DNA from: an uncultured Acidimicrobiales bacterium | GTDB taxonomy: Bacteria > Actinomycetota > Acidimicrobiia > Acidimicrobiales > Bin134 | NCBI GenBank assembly: GCA_951813325.1 | Contig: OX638350.1 | Coordinates: 1,103,029-1,167,028 of the forward strand | DNA length: 64,000 nt | Reading direction: 5' to 3' | Shown: positions 8,352 through 15,386 of the stretch, piece after piece | Layout: each line of letters begins with the position of its first letter | Numbering within the stretch: position 1 is the first letter of the stretch | Notes under the pieces: model-generated | What the model was told of the DNA's origin: nothing | What the model saw: the letters and a program-made list of their open reading frames with translations, nothing else | Databases searched by the model: none | Made by a program: the position numbers and the translations under genes

Positions 8352-8367
8352 TAGAAGTCCAAAAGAA

Positions 8368-9054
8368 TCAGGGCTCCGCGGCGGATTGGGAGGTTCGTTG
8401 TGCCGCTGCCACTTCGAAAACGCGATCTACCCGATGCAACTCGGTAAGGAGGTGCGTGACGATCACCACTCCCCGCCCATGACTTCGCCAGCCTGCGACG
8501 AGGTCCCAGAAGTCGACATATGTCCCGTGGTCAAAGCCTTGGTACGGCTCATCCAAGAGGAGAAGTTCAGGATCGCCGATAAGAGCAAGAGCGAGGTTTA
8601 GCTTTTGTTGGTTCCCGCCGGAGAGCTTACCTACGGGCACGCCGAAGCCACCGCGGAAGTCGAGGTCGTAGAGTAGAGCTTGGCCCACTCGTCGCGCGTC
8701 CGCAGAACTACGTCCGATAGCACGCCCGAAGAGCTCGATGTGGTCATCTGCAGTTAGCAGATTCACCAGCCCGGCATTCTGGGGGCAGTAGCCGACTCGA
8801 TCAACCCTCGCGATCCGGCCCCCATCGGGGGGCAGCAGCCCCGCAGAAATGCGGAGGAGGGTCGTCTTTCCCGCCCCGTTTTCGCCAACTATTCCTACAA
8901 CTTCTCCGCGATCCACCGTCAGCGAAACGCCATCAAGGACGACTCTTTGACCGAAGCGCTTTGTAACTCCGGTGGCACGCAGGAGAGTGGTGTCGTCCAG
9001 ACGTTGCGTGTTCGCGGCACCGGCCAGGTGGCGAGGCGAACTACCAGACGACAC
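8368..9054 (-). CDS. ABC transporter ATP-binding protein
   Basis: A 228-residue ABC ATPase with Walker A GENGAGKT (57-64), a Q-loop at YCPQNAG (~89-95), signature LSGGNQQ (144-150), Walker B LLLLDEP (164-170) and switch His in VTHLLTE. GTG 9054 is the upstream start; the conserved domain begins near residue 25, so a slightly later start is possible. It pairs with the ABC-2 permease 16 nt downstream as a two-component exporter. The [11 protein letters not shown]-loop region is typical of ABC-2-linked ATPases. No substrate clue is nearby. Confidence 0.88.
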   Translation of the reverse strand: MSSGSSPRHLAGAANTQRLDDTTLLRATGVTKRFGQRVVLDGVSLTVDRGEVVGIVGENGAGKTTLLRISAGLLPPDGGRIARVDRVGYCPQNAGLVNLLTADDHIELFGRAIGRSSADARRVGQALLYDLDFRGGFGVPVGKLSGGNQQKLNLALALIGDPELLLLDEPYQGFDHGTYVDFWDLVAGWRSHGRGVVIVTHLLTELHRVDRVFEVAAAQRTSQSAAEP

Positions 9055-9275
9055 ACTTCAAGTTTCAAGGCTACCTACAGCATTGTCAAACGCACACCAG
9101 CTCGGACCGCACCCTAGGGCCCCCCTGGGTTTGGTGGAGGCGTGATTCCCGGCGAGTCAGGTTTTGCCCAGCCGCAATAGGTGGTTGGCTGCCAGCTCCT
9201 TGTTGATCGATTCCTACAGAGCCGGGGACCAGACTGCGTAGCTGCGGCCGTCAAAGGGCTTGCTACTCTAGACCC

Positions 9276-9311
9276 TTAGTTGGAGCCCACCCTCTCAGTT
9301 AGTTGGAGCCC
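9276..9311. repeat. 13-bp direct repeat TTAGTTGGAGCCC, two copies
   Basis: Copies at 9276-9288 and 9299-9311, start-to-start distance 23 bp. The spacing of about two helical turns would fit two protein-binding sites on one DNA face, but no function is demonstrated. Confidence 0.5.
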
Positions 9312-9385
9312 CGTTAGGCCACTGAGGAAGCGTGAGGCAATACCTGGGCTCACGTAACTGGCGGATTACCCTCCAACGGGACGTT

Positions 9386-9400
9386 GTAGCTGTCTGCTAC
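9386..9400. promoter_or_regulatory. Candidate operator dyad upstream of the antitoxin gene
   Basis: Perfect inverted repeat GTAGC-TGTCT-GCTAC ending 22 nt before the antitoxin ATG and 9 nt before its AGGAGG site. The position suits autoregulation by a ribbon-helix-helix antitoxin such as ParD, which is typical of type II systems. Assignment is inferred from position and symmetry only. Confidence 0.45.
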
Positions 9401-9422
9401 GGTAGTGCTAGGAGGTTATGGC

Positions 9423-9803
9423 ATGGCTCTGAGCAATCCCATCCGCATTGACGACGGCATTTACGCTTCTGCCAAGGCTGCGGCCCCGGCCATGGACCGC
9501 AGTGCCGCCCAGCAGGTTTCCCATTGGGCGCGGATCGGACGCGAGATGGAGAGGTCGCGCGATATCCCTCACCGCGAAATTGCCGCCGTCCTCAATGGCG
9601 AAGCCCACTTCGACGACCTCGACGATCCCCGCGCCCAGGCGATCGTTCGGGCTTCGTGGGCCGAGCAGATGAAGCAGTGGCGCGAGGCTCTTGATCTTGA
9701 GGCGGAGTTCATCGCCAAGGGCCTTCCGTACGCCGAGCTGAACGAGAGCGGCGAAGTCGTCGTTCACGAGCCTGCCGGCCCGACATCGGCATCTCGACGC
9801 TGA
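9423..9803 (+). CDS. ParD-like antitoxin
   Basis: A 126-residue protein of the ParD-like antitoxin family (ribbon-helix-helix N-terminus). The N-terminal strand and helices are in NPIRIDDGIYASAKAAAPAM followed by DRSAAQQVSHWARIGREME, the family's hallmark HWARIGR block. ATG 9423 is preceded by AGGAGG at 9410-9415. The C-terminal part is acidic and probably wraps the toxin. A P-loop zeta-type kinase follows 39 nt downstream, forming a likely type II toxin-antitoxin pair. The last coding bases lie in a 22-bp sequence duplicated at the start of the toxin gene, so the C-terminus may have been altered by that duplication. Confidence 0.82.
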   Translation: MALSNPIRIDDGIYASAKAAAPAMDRSAAQQVSHWARIGREMERSRDIPHREIAAVLNGEAHFDDLDDPRAQAIVRASWAEQMKQWREALDLEAEFIAKGLPYAELNESGEVVVHEPAGPTSASRR

Positions 9804-9878
9804 TCTTGGTGGCCGGGTCGTCTGCTGCTGCGGGCTGAGCAGATGGGCGGTGCCCGGACGCTGATCTTGGTGGCCGGG
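9796..9878 (+). repeat. 22-bp direct repeat at the antitoxin/toxin junction
   Basis: The sequence GACGCTGATCTTGGTGGCCG plus two more G is found at 9796-9817 and again at 9857-9878. The first copy contains the antitoxin stop codon; the second encodes the first strand and start of the P-loop of the zeta toxin. Confidence 0.85.
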
Positions 9879-10424
9879 CCGAACGGCGCCGGAAAAACAC
9901 TGTTCGCCGGTCGGTTCGCTGCCGAGTCCCGCCTTGAGTTTGTTAACGCCGACTTGATTGCCGCCGAGAGCTGGCCCGGCGAAGAGGAGTCTCATGCCTA
10001 TGAGGCTGCCGCTGTGGCCGCAGAGCGTCGCTTTGAGCTGATCGCCGCTGGGCAGTCGTTCGTTGCCGAGACGGTGTTTTCCCACCCGTCCAAGATCGAC
10101 TTCGTCCGCGCCGCCTTGGACGCTGGCTATACCGTGGGCATGCACGCCGTCATGGTGCCGGAGGACCTCGCTGTCTCACGGGTCCGCAGCCGCGTCCTCT
10201 CCGGTGGGCACAGCGTCCCCGAGGAGAAGATCCGGGGCCGATACCAGCGCTTGTGGGGACTGGTGGCGGAAGCGGCGGGTATGTGCGACGAAGCCTCCTT
10301 CTACGACAACACGTCGGCCCGCAAGCCGTTCAGACTGGTGGCCGAGCTCGACCGGGGAGCACTAGTCGGTAACCCCGCCTGGCCGGACTGGGTGCCGCCC
10401 GAACTTGCCGCCCTCGGCCGCTGA
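9843..10424 (+). CDS. Zeta-type P-loop kinase toxin
   Basis: A 193-residue small P-loop kinase of the zeta-toxin type. It has Walker A GPNGAGKT near residues 12-19, the FVNADLIAAE segment with the base-proposed Asp, a following helix and then VAETVFSHPSK, the acceptor/substrate-binding segment of zeta kinases. Basic loop RSRVLSGGHSVPEEKIRGRYQR is the usual lid region with its conserved GGH and R residues. Zeta toxins phosphorylate UDP-N-acetylglucosamine or related cell-wall precursors; the target of this short form is unknown. The ParD-like partner lies just upstream. It overlaps no neighbour and ends 28 nt before the next gene. Confidence 0.82.
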   Translation: MGGARTLILVAGPNGAGKTLFAGRFAAESRLEFVNADLIAAESWPGEEESHAYEAAAVAAERRFELIAAGQSFVAETVFSHPSKIDFVRAALDAGYTVGMHAVMVPEDLAVSRVRSRVLSGGHSVPEEKIRGRYQRLWGLVAEAAGMCDEASFYDNTSARKPFRLVAELDRGALVGNPAWPDWVPPELAALGR

Positions 10425-10452
10425 CCGCCTAGCGGCGAGATACCGTGGCTTA

Positions 10453-10851
10453 ATGGCTTTCCGGTTTGAGTGGACGGGTCGCACTCTTCGGGTTGTGCTC
10501 TCTGGGTGGCACCGTATATTCATGTTCCGGCGCATCGTCGAGATCGACCGGGCCAATATCGCCCGAGCGGCTGTCATCCCGCGGCAGGAGCTTGAGTCCC
10601 GCATCGACCACCGCCAATGGGGAATCGGAACTCACGCCGGCGAGCGCCGTCCGGGCGGGCGTCGATTCGGTATCCATCTCGGCCGCGATGTGGTCGGCCA
10701 GCAATTCTGGGCCACGGCTGCCAGCGGGCCGGAACTGCCCCTGCTGGTGCTAGACCTGATCGACCATCAGTTCAAGAGAGCCGTGCTCGCGGTGAGCGAC
10801 CTCGACGTGATCGAAGCACTTCTCGCGTCAGGCTCTTCAGGCGATGACTGA
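10453..10851 (+). CDS. Uncharacterised protein, possible PH-like fold
   Basis: A 132-residue soluble protein starting at ATG 10453. The strand-rich N-terminus (FRFEWTGRTLRVVLSG), a middle R/G-rich segment with GGRRFGIHLGRDVV, and the C-terminal LLVLDLIDHQFKRAVLAV plus short helix suggest a PH-domain-like barrel that caps with a helix. That fold call is inference from the alternation of strands. Codon use is normal for the genome. It follows the zeta toxin by 28 nt on the same strand but need not be part of the toxin-antitoxin unit. Function unknown. Confidence 0.55.
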   Translation: MAFRFEWTGRTLRVVLSGWHRIFMFRRIVEIDRANIARAAVIPRQELESRIDHRQWGIGTHAGERRPGGRRFGIHLGRDVVGQQFWATAASGPELPLLVLDLIDHQFKRAVLAVSDLDVIEALLASGSSGDD

Positions 10852-11547
10852 GAACTGCCACTCCGAGCCGGCAAGCTGAGGACTTAATCTCCCCGGGCAT
10901 TAGGTAGCCCGCGCGATACCCGGTGAAGTCTGGGACCACTTCGAGGGGGGTCATTGCTGGTCGTTGCATTCGAGCCAGGGTGATCCGTGGATCTGGTTCC
11001 ACCTCTTGGGGCGCGCCAGGACCTTCTCTGTCTTCTTACGCTCGTTGCGGCGGTTGCCGCCGCGGCGCAACTTGTTGGCGATGGCCCTGCGAAGGGTGTC
11101 GAGCCTTCTGAGCTTGAGTTGGTGGGTGCTGTCATTGGCGGTGGTGTAGTAGTCGTCTGGGATCGCTGTCGGGCTGGCCGTGAACCGGCCACCGACGAAT
11201 CTCCGGAGGCGGAGACGCCCGGGACGGCCATCTGGGATGCCCTGGCTGGTCATAAGCCGCCCCCTGACGAATCTCCCAAGGCTCACCCGTCGCTTGTCGA
11301 AACCCGACCAGCTCATTCGGTCCTTCGAGTAGACGGTGATCTCCCGTCTGCCTCGCCAGAGTTTGCGGTAGGTGCCAGTCACCACGCAGATCACGTATTC
11401 GTCAAGAACGTCGAGGGCGATTTGGGATCCTGAGTCGCATGCATCGCATGCGCAGTCGGGCACCAATTCCAAGACGTCTGGCCGGACCCCGTTTTTTGGT
11501 CCACCTGATCTGTCCACCAGGAGAATCTCCTCAACTCCTATCGGTGC
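10852..11547. other. Region of ~700 bp without a convincing gene
   Basis: Contains copy A of a 41-bp repeat (10889-10929). On the plus strand, in the frame of the downstream metalloprotease, a possible signal-peptide-like stretch (LLCLLTLVAAVAAAAQLV, near 11020-11080) is followed by two in-frame TGA codons (11431 and 11506). A long minus-strand reading frame also crosses the area but covers the protease antisense and lacks recognisable domains. The simplest reading is the decayed 5' part of the protease gene. Confidence 0.5.
10889..10929 (+). repeat. 41-bp imperfect direct repeat, copy A
   Basis: Shares the exact 14-bp core AGCCCGCGCGATAC (10906-10919) and CGGTGAAGT with copy B at 14520-14560. 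The two copies differ by three mismatches and two single-base indels. The GGGC...GCCC arms could form a small hairpin. Confidence 0.8.
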
Positions 11548-12558
11548 TTGTTCGATGTGGATACAGATGTGGTTCCCGGAGAGTGTCCCACCCCTGTTCC
11601 TGTCTCGCCTGGAGTTGCTCCGCCGAGCCCCACCCAGAACGACATCGAGGTGCGAGATGGGCTCATCCAGAACCAGGAGGCGCTGCTCAATGTCTACCGC
11701 TGCCGGTTCGATGTCGACACCGAGATCGTTCCCGGCGGATGTGTGGACGGGGTGCCCGCGGCGGTCGTGGTGGACGAGCCGGATACAGGTCCGGAACCAC
11801 TGGGAGCACCTCCAGCTGAGCTCGGATTCGATCCCTTCTACGGCAAATATCTCGATGCTGGGGGTTTGCCGGTCATCGCCTCTGCGAGTGTTGCTGATGC
11901 TGCTCTTTGGCAAGCCAAGCGTCTCATCGACGAGATGCTGGGTGGTCGTCCCGACATCGTGACGAAGTTCAGCGAGAACAATGTTCGAGTAGCTGTCATG
12001 GCGGCGTCCTCGGGGATTACAGAACTTCCCGAATTGAGCGACTTGAATGAAGTCTTCCCCGACGTTGACTGGGATGAGAGGACTCGGGGCGGTGGAGTTG
12101 GACCAACAATTGCCCGCCCCGTTGTAGCGATTGCTGAGGAGCACCTTCTGTGCTCCGATTCCGATCTCTTCCCTTTCGAGGACATCTTCGTGCATGAGTT
12201 TGCCCACGGCATCCTCAACATGGGCATAGAGTTGCTGCCAGGTGGCACCGAAATTCGCCAGCGTCTCGAGACTGCCCACCGCAACGCGTTGGATGCCGGT
12301 CTTTGGGCGGATACCTACGCTGCAACGAATCCTGATGAGTATTGGGCGGAAGGGGTTCAATCTTGGTTCGACCTGAACGATCCCCCCGGCTCCGTCCACA
12401 ACGAGATCAACACCCGAAGCGAGCTTGAGACTTACGACCCGTCTCTCGCTGCATTGGTCCAAGAGGTGTTCGGGCCGGTAGCTGACCTGTCTTCTTGCCA
12501 TGCGTCTGGACCCCAGCCGGGCACAGCCATTTCTGGTGTTGTCATCAGAGGGTCCTAA
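11548..12558 (+). CDS. HEXXH metalloprotease-like protein, 5' end unclear
   Basis: About 336 residues, probably a secreted gluzincin-like zinc metallopeptidase. HEFAH (216-220) supplies two His ligands and the catalytic Glu; E268 in EYWAEGVQSWFD is a likely third ligand. The C-terminal INTRSELETYDPSLAALV block is typical of this uncharacterised group. N-terminally there are two copies of a ~32-residue unit (QEALLNVYRCRFDVDTEIVP and a similar one just before), each ending in a cysteine motif. No good start codon exists: TTG 11548 splits the first repeat, and an in-frame TGA at 11506 separates it from upstream sequence with a hydrophobic segment. Possibly a decaying or frameshifted gene. Confidence 0.65.
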   Translation: MFDVDTDVVPGECPTPVPVSPGVAPPSPTQNDIEVRDGLIQNQEALLNVYRCRFDVDTEIVPGGCVDGVPAAVVVDEPDTGPEPLGAPPAELGFDPFYGKYLDAGGLPVIASASVADAALWQAKRLIDEMLGGRPDIVTKFSENNVRVAVMAASSGITELPELSDLNEVFPDVDWDERTRGGGVGPTIARPVVAIAEEHLLCSDSDLFPFEDIFVHEFAHGILNMGIELLPGGTEIRQRLETAHRNALDAGLWADTYAATNPDEYWAEGVQSWFDLNDPPGSVHNEINTRSELETYDPSLAALVQEVFGPVADLSSCHASGPQPGTAISGVVIRGS

Positions 12559-12617
12559 CGCCACTGCGATCAACTCGTGGCTAGCTAGGTATGTGGTTTC
12601 CTCTGGCGAACAACCTT

Positions 12618-13403
12618 CTAAAGGTTCTTGTCCGAGAGGGTTCCGAGGGACTCGTCGAAGTCTGGGGTGAGGCCGGCGGCGCTGATCCTGTCGGGAGGGT
12701 CTTGGGTGGTCGGGCCGCTGTGTTCTATTCGCATTTGGTGTAGGAGCTGTTCCAGGTCGGGTGCGCGATCTGCGAGGTACTGGAGAATCTCGACTTTGCG
12801 ATCTCCGAAAAGGGGATCGTGGTCGAGGTCTCCGGGGCTTTCGAGAAGGCTGATAATGCGGGCGGCGTCGGTGGATGCGGGGGTGATGCCGTAGCGGTGC
12901 ATGTGGAATCGCAGCCCGTCTTCGAGTGTGTAGGGGCCTGCTGTGTCTATGGCCACCAGGTCGACGTAGTCGCGCAGTTTCGGCCGGTACATGATCACGT
13001 CGAGTTTCGAGGCGAGCAGGTCTGGCAGGGAGGCGACGGGCAGTCCGTCTAACTCAACGGGCTGTTTGAGGGTTTTGACGTAGTCGGGGTTGGCCCCCCG
13101 GTACGGTGTCTTGAACACCTGCACTTGCACGCCGTCGATTCTGGCGTGCATCTGGTCGGGGCCGCTGGTGTAGATATCGATGCTGTCCGCGGCCTTCTCG
13201 AACTCCCTGGCAAGGTGGTCGCCGGAGAAGCCATCGGCGGTCATATAGTCGAGGTCGAAGGACACGCGGTGGCGCAGATGGATGGTCAGGGCGGTGCCGC
13301 CCGTCAAACAGCCTTCGAGCGGATGCGTGGCCCTTTGCAGGATGGGCCACACTGCCCGCATTTGGTCTGGGAGCACGTCCTTCCATGCGTCGATCTCAGC
13401 CAT
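12618..13403 (-). CDS. AbiEii/AbiGii-family nucleotidyltransferase toxin
   Basis: A 261-residue nucleotidyltransferase of the AbiEii/AbiGii toxin family. The signature GGTALTIHLRHR with S48-x-D50-L-D52 holds the GG motif and catalytic Asp pair. K133 (LASKLDVI) and R140/R144-D145 (YRPKLRDYVDL) match the later conserved Lys and Arg/Asp motifs. Family members such as AbiEii and MenT block growth by nucleotidyl transfer, for MenT to tRNA acceptor ends. The gene starts inside the end of the upstream partner gene (8-bp overlap), the usual antitoxin-then-toxin order. All predicted catalytic residues are present, so it is probably active. Confidence 0.88.
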   Translation of the reverse strand: MAEIDAWKDVLPDQMRAVWPILQRATHPLEGCLTGGTALTIHLRHRVSFDLDYMTADGFSGDHLAREFEKAADSIDIYTSGPDQMHARIDGVQVQVFKTPYRGANPDYVKTLKQPVELDGLPVASLPDLLASKLDVIMYRPKLRDYVDLVAIDTAGPYTLEDGLRFHMHRYGITPASTDAARIISLLESPGDLDHDPLFGDRKVEILQYLADRAPDLEQLLHQMRIEHSGPTTQDPPDRISAAGLTPDFDESLGTLSDKNL

Positions 13404-14382
13404 CGGCGCGCTGGGCGATGGCCTTGTCGATTCTGGCCGCGATCTCGCCCGTGTCGTAGCCGCGCATGTCCCGGCATCTACGCAGGTCGTCGATGGGGAG
13501 GCATCTCAGCGCCCAAGTGCGCGCCACCGGGTCGGGGCCGTCCAGCAGGGAAGTTGCCACGAAGAAGGCGTCGTCGGGGAGCCTCAGGTCCTTCGCGCTC
13601 GCCCCGTTCCAAAACAGGCTCCAGAACTCGGGCGGCACCCGCTCAGGGCAGGCGTCGTCGTCCCTTCGGGGCCGCGGTGGCAGGTATGCCAACGCTGTCA
13701 CGCACTCTTCGGTGAGGTCGAGCGACCACAGGACGGTCTTCAGCGATCCATAACCCCAAGGCACGCTGGCGTCTTCTCGCCGCGCAAAGCCCTTTTCGGC
13801 AAGGGCGTTCAGACATCGCCGCGCATGGTCTTCGGACAGTCTGGCTTCGGTGGCCACCTGGCTGAGCGCTGTGCCCCTGATCCTGCCCCTCAGGACTCCC
13901 ATTACGGCCCGCTGGCCTCTGCTCAGGCCGGCGACAGGGCTGGCATCTGGATCGAACGTGCAGGGCAGGCGGCTCCGAAGCGCCGCTTCGGGATCGCTGG
14001 GCTGATTCACCAGTGCCTTCAAGCGGCCCTCTCCGGGCGGCTGCCCTGTCATCTCCAATGCAGTGGCCATGCGCTGGGCGGCAGGTGCGGACACATCGAG
14101 TTCGCGTGCCAGAACCGCGGGGCGGATATCAGAAAGCCAGGCCGCTTTCACCCACCTGGAGACACCGACTCTCGATCTGTGCATGGCCGTTCCCGTTGTG
14201 ACCGTGAAGTCGTACCGGCATGAGCGACACCTCCACGTCGAGCGCCCAGGCCGAAACACCGGCTCGCCGGCTTCGCACCTCGGGCACTCCACGCCACCCG
14301 GCCACCTGACCTCAACGAGGCGATCCCAAGCGGATCCGTCGGAACGAGCCCGCTGGGTGGAGGGGGCGCAAGCGGCATCCAT
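13396..14382 (-). CDS. Zinc-ribbon plus winged-helix protein, putative antitoxin of the AbiEii toxin
   Basis: A 328-residue protein in three parts. Residues 30-110 form a zinc ribbon (C33-x2-C36 and C52-x2-C55 in RCRSCRYDFTVTTGTAMH) followed by a helical segment, which closely resembles the N-terminus of IS1595/ISXO2-family transposases. No DDE catalytic domain follows. Residues ~155-205 look like a winged helix (RGQRAVMGVLRG, LSEDHARRCLNALAEKGF), and the C-terminal ~90 residues are an uncharacterised helical domain. It overlaps the AbiEii-type toxin gene by 8 bp, so it is the probable antitoxin and autorepressor. AbiEi antitoxins also start with a winged helix, but the zinc ribbon is not part of their usual architecture. 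Confidence 0.72.
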   Translation of the reverse strand: MDAACAPSTQRARSDGSAWDRLVEVRWPGGVECPRCEAGEPVFRPGRSTWRCRSCRYDFTVTTGTAMHRSRVGVSRWVKAAWLSDIRPAVLARELDVSAPAAQRMATALEMTGQPPGEGRLKALVNQPSDPEAALRSRLPCTFDPDASPVAGLSRGQRAVMGVLRGRIRGTALSQVATEARLSEDHARRCLNALAEKGFARREDASVPWGYGSLKTVLWSLDLTEECVTALAYLPPRPRRDDDACPERVPPEFWSLFWNGASAKDLRLPDDAFFVATSLLDGPDPVARTWALRCLPIDDLRRCRDMRGYDTGEIAARIDKAIAQRADG

Positions 14383-14753
14383 GCCCCAATTCTACCAGAA
14401 GCAGGGGGAATTATCGTTCAAAACGTCGGGAGTCAGTCGAACCGCTTTCCGCGGCAAAAACCTAGGGGAAATAGAGCTATCTAGACTCTTCCGCTTCTCA
14501 GAATACGGGCCTGGTTAGCCTCCCCCGGGCTTCAGGCAGCCCGCGCGATACCGGTGAAGTTCGCTATTCGCCGGCGCGCTCCTGTCGGCCACTCTCGATG
14601 AGCCAGAATGCGAGGGCGTCACGGGCGACGCACTCACTATGAAAAGGTGTTCCCGGAGGGTGCATTTCTGCCGTTGGCTGGCACAGCAAGACTTCCGCGA
14701 CGACAGGCCACATGGCCTCTAACGCGGTTGCCGGCTTTCTGTAGTGTTCGGCG
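14383..14753. other. Intergenic region, 371 bp
   Basis: Between the leftward AbiE-like operon and a rightward gene; no convincing coding frame. It is AT-richer than its surroundings near 14400-14510 and contains copy B of the 41-bp repeat. Promoters of both flanking genes should lie here. Confidence 0.55.
14520..14560 (+). repeat. 41-bp imperfect direct repeat, copy B
   Basis: Second copy of the element at 10889-10929, in the same orientation, with core AGCCCGCGCGATAC at 14538-14551. The two copies flank the metalloprotease and the AbiEii-type toxin-antitoxin operon. Confidence 0.8.
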
Positions 14754-15386
14754 ATGGAGAAGGCGGCTTTGTTCGATGCCGTTGCCGCGCAGCGTCACCG
14801 CTTGATCGGCGTTTTGGAAGACCTGAGCGACGAGCAGTGGGGCGTGCAGTCGCTGTGCGAGAAGTGGCGGGTGCGCGATGTGTTGGGCCACGTGGTCAGC
14901 ATTTTGGACATACCAATTCGTCGCTTCTTGTGGGGGTCGCTTCGGGCCGGGAGCTTCGACGATTACGCCGCAGTTGTGGCCACAGACTACGGCTCACAAG
15001 AACCCGCCCAGCTTCTGGCAAAGTACCGCCAGCTAGCCAACAGACAGTTCGCTCCGCCCATCGTCGGCCCCATCTCGCCGTTGACCGATGTGCTGGTCCA
15101 CACTCGAGACATCGAGCGGCCGCTGGGCCTTCCGGCAACTCTCCTGCCTGAGGGCCTGCGTGCGGCACTTGACTACTGCTGCGGTGGGCGAGCCTACGGC
15201 TTTGCGCCTAGGAAGCGCACCGAGGGCCTTCGATTCGAGGCAATTGATGTGGATTGGTCGGCCGGTGAGGGAGCGTTGGTGTCAGGACCAGCAGAGGCGA
15301 TCTTATTGACAGTCTCCAACCGGCCCATCGCACTCCGCGACTTGAGCGGAGATGGTGTCGAGAAGTTGGGCAGTCGGCTTGGCTAG
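14754..15386 (+). CDS. Maleylpyruvate isomerase family (DinB-like, mycothiol-dependent type) protein
   Basis: A 210-residue protein of the actinobacterial maleylpyruvate isomerase/DinB-like superfamily. The N-terminal helix has LIGVLEDLSDEQW and then CEKWRVRDVLGHVV, where the His is the first metal ligand of the fold. The third ligand region is VHTRDIERPLG at ~116-126. This matches the actinobacterial subfamily annotated as mycothiol-dependent enzymes; mycothiol use here is inferred from family. Its stop overlaps the convergent flavoprotein gene by 4 bp. Substrate unknown. Confidence 0.82.
   Translation: MEKAALFDAVAAQRHRLIGVLEDLSDEQWGVQSLCEKWRVRDVLGHVVSILDIPIRRFLWGSLRAGSFDDYAAVVATDYGSQEPAQLLAKYRQLANRQFAPPIVGPISPLTDVLVHTRDIERPLGLPATLLPEGLRAALDYCCGGRAYGFAPRKRTEGLRFEAIDVDWSAGEGALVSGPAEAILLTVSNRPIALRDLSGDGVEKLGSRLG

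Larger units (their letters stand above)
9055..9422. other. Intergenic region, 368 bp
   Basis: No convincing gene on either strand. It separates the leftward ABC operon from the rightward toxin-antitoxin genes, so it should hold promoters for both. It contains a 13-bp direct repeat (9276-9288 and 9299-9311) and a perfect dyad (9386-9400) next to the antitoxin start. Confidence 0.6.

Noticed and set aside
10951..12573. 540-codon open frame on the minus strand
   Set aside because: It runs antisense to the HEFAH metalloprotease, its product has no recognisable domain and is locally Arg-rich, and long antisense frames are common in GC-rich DNA.
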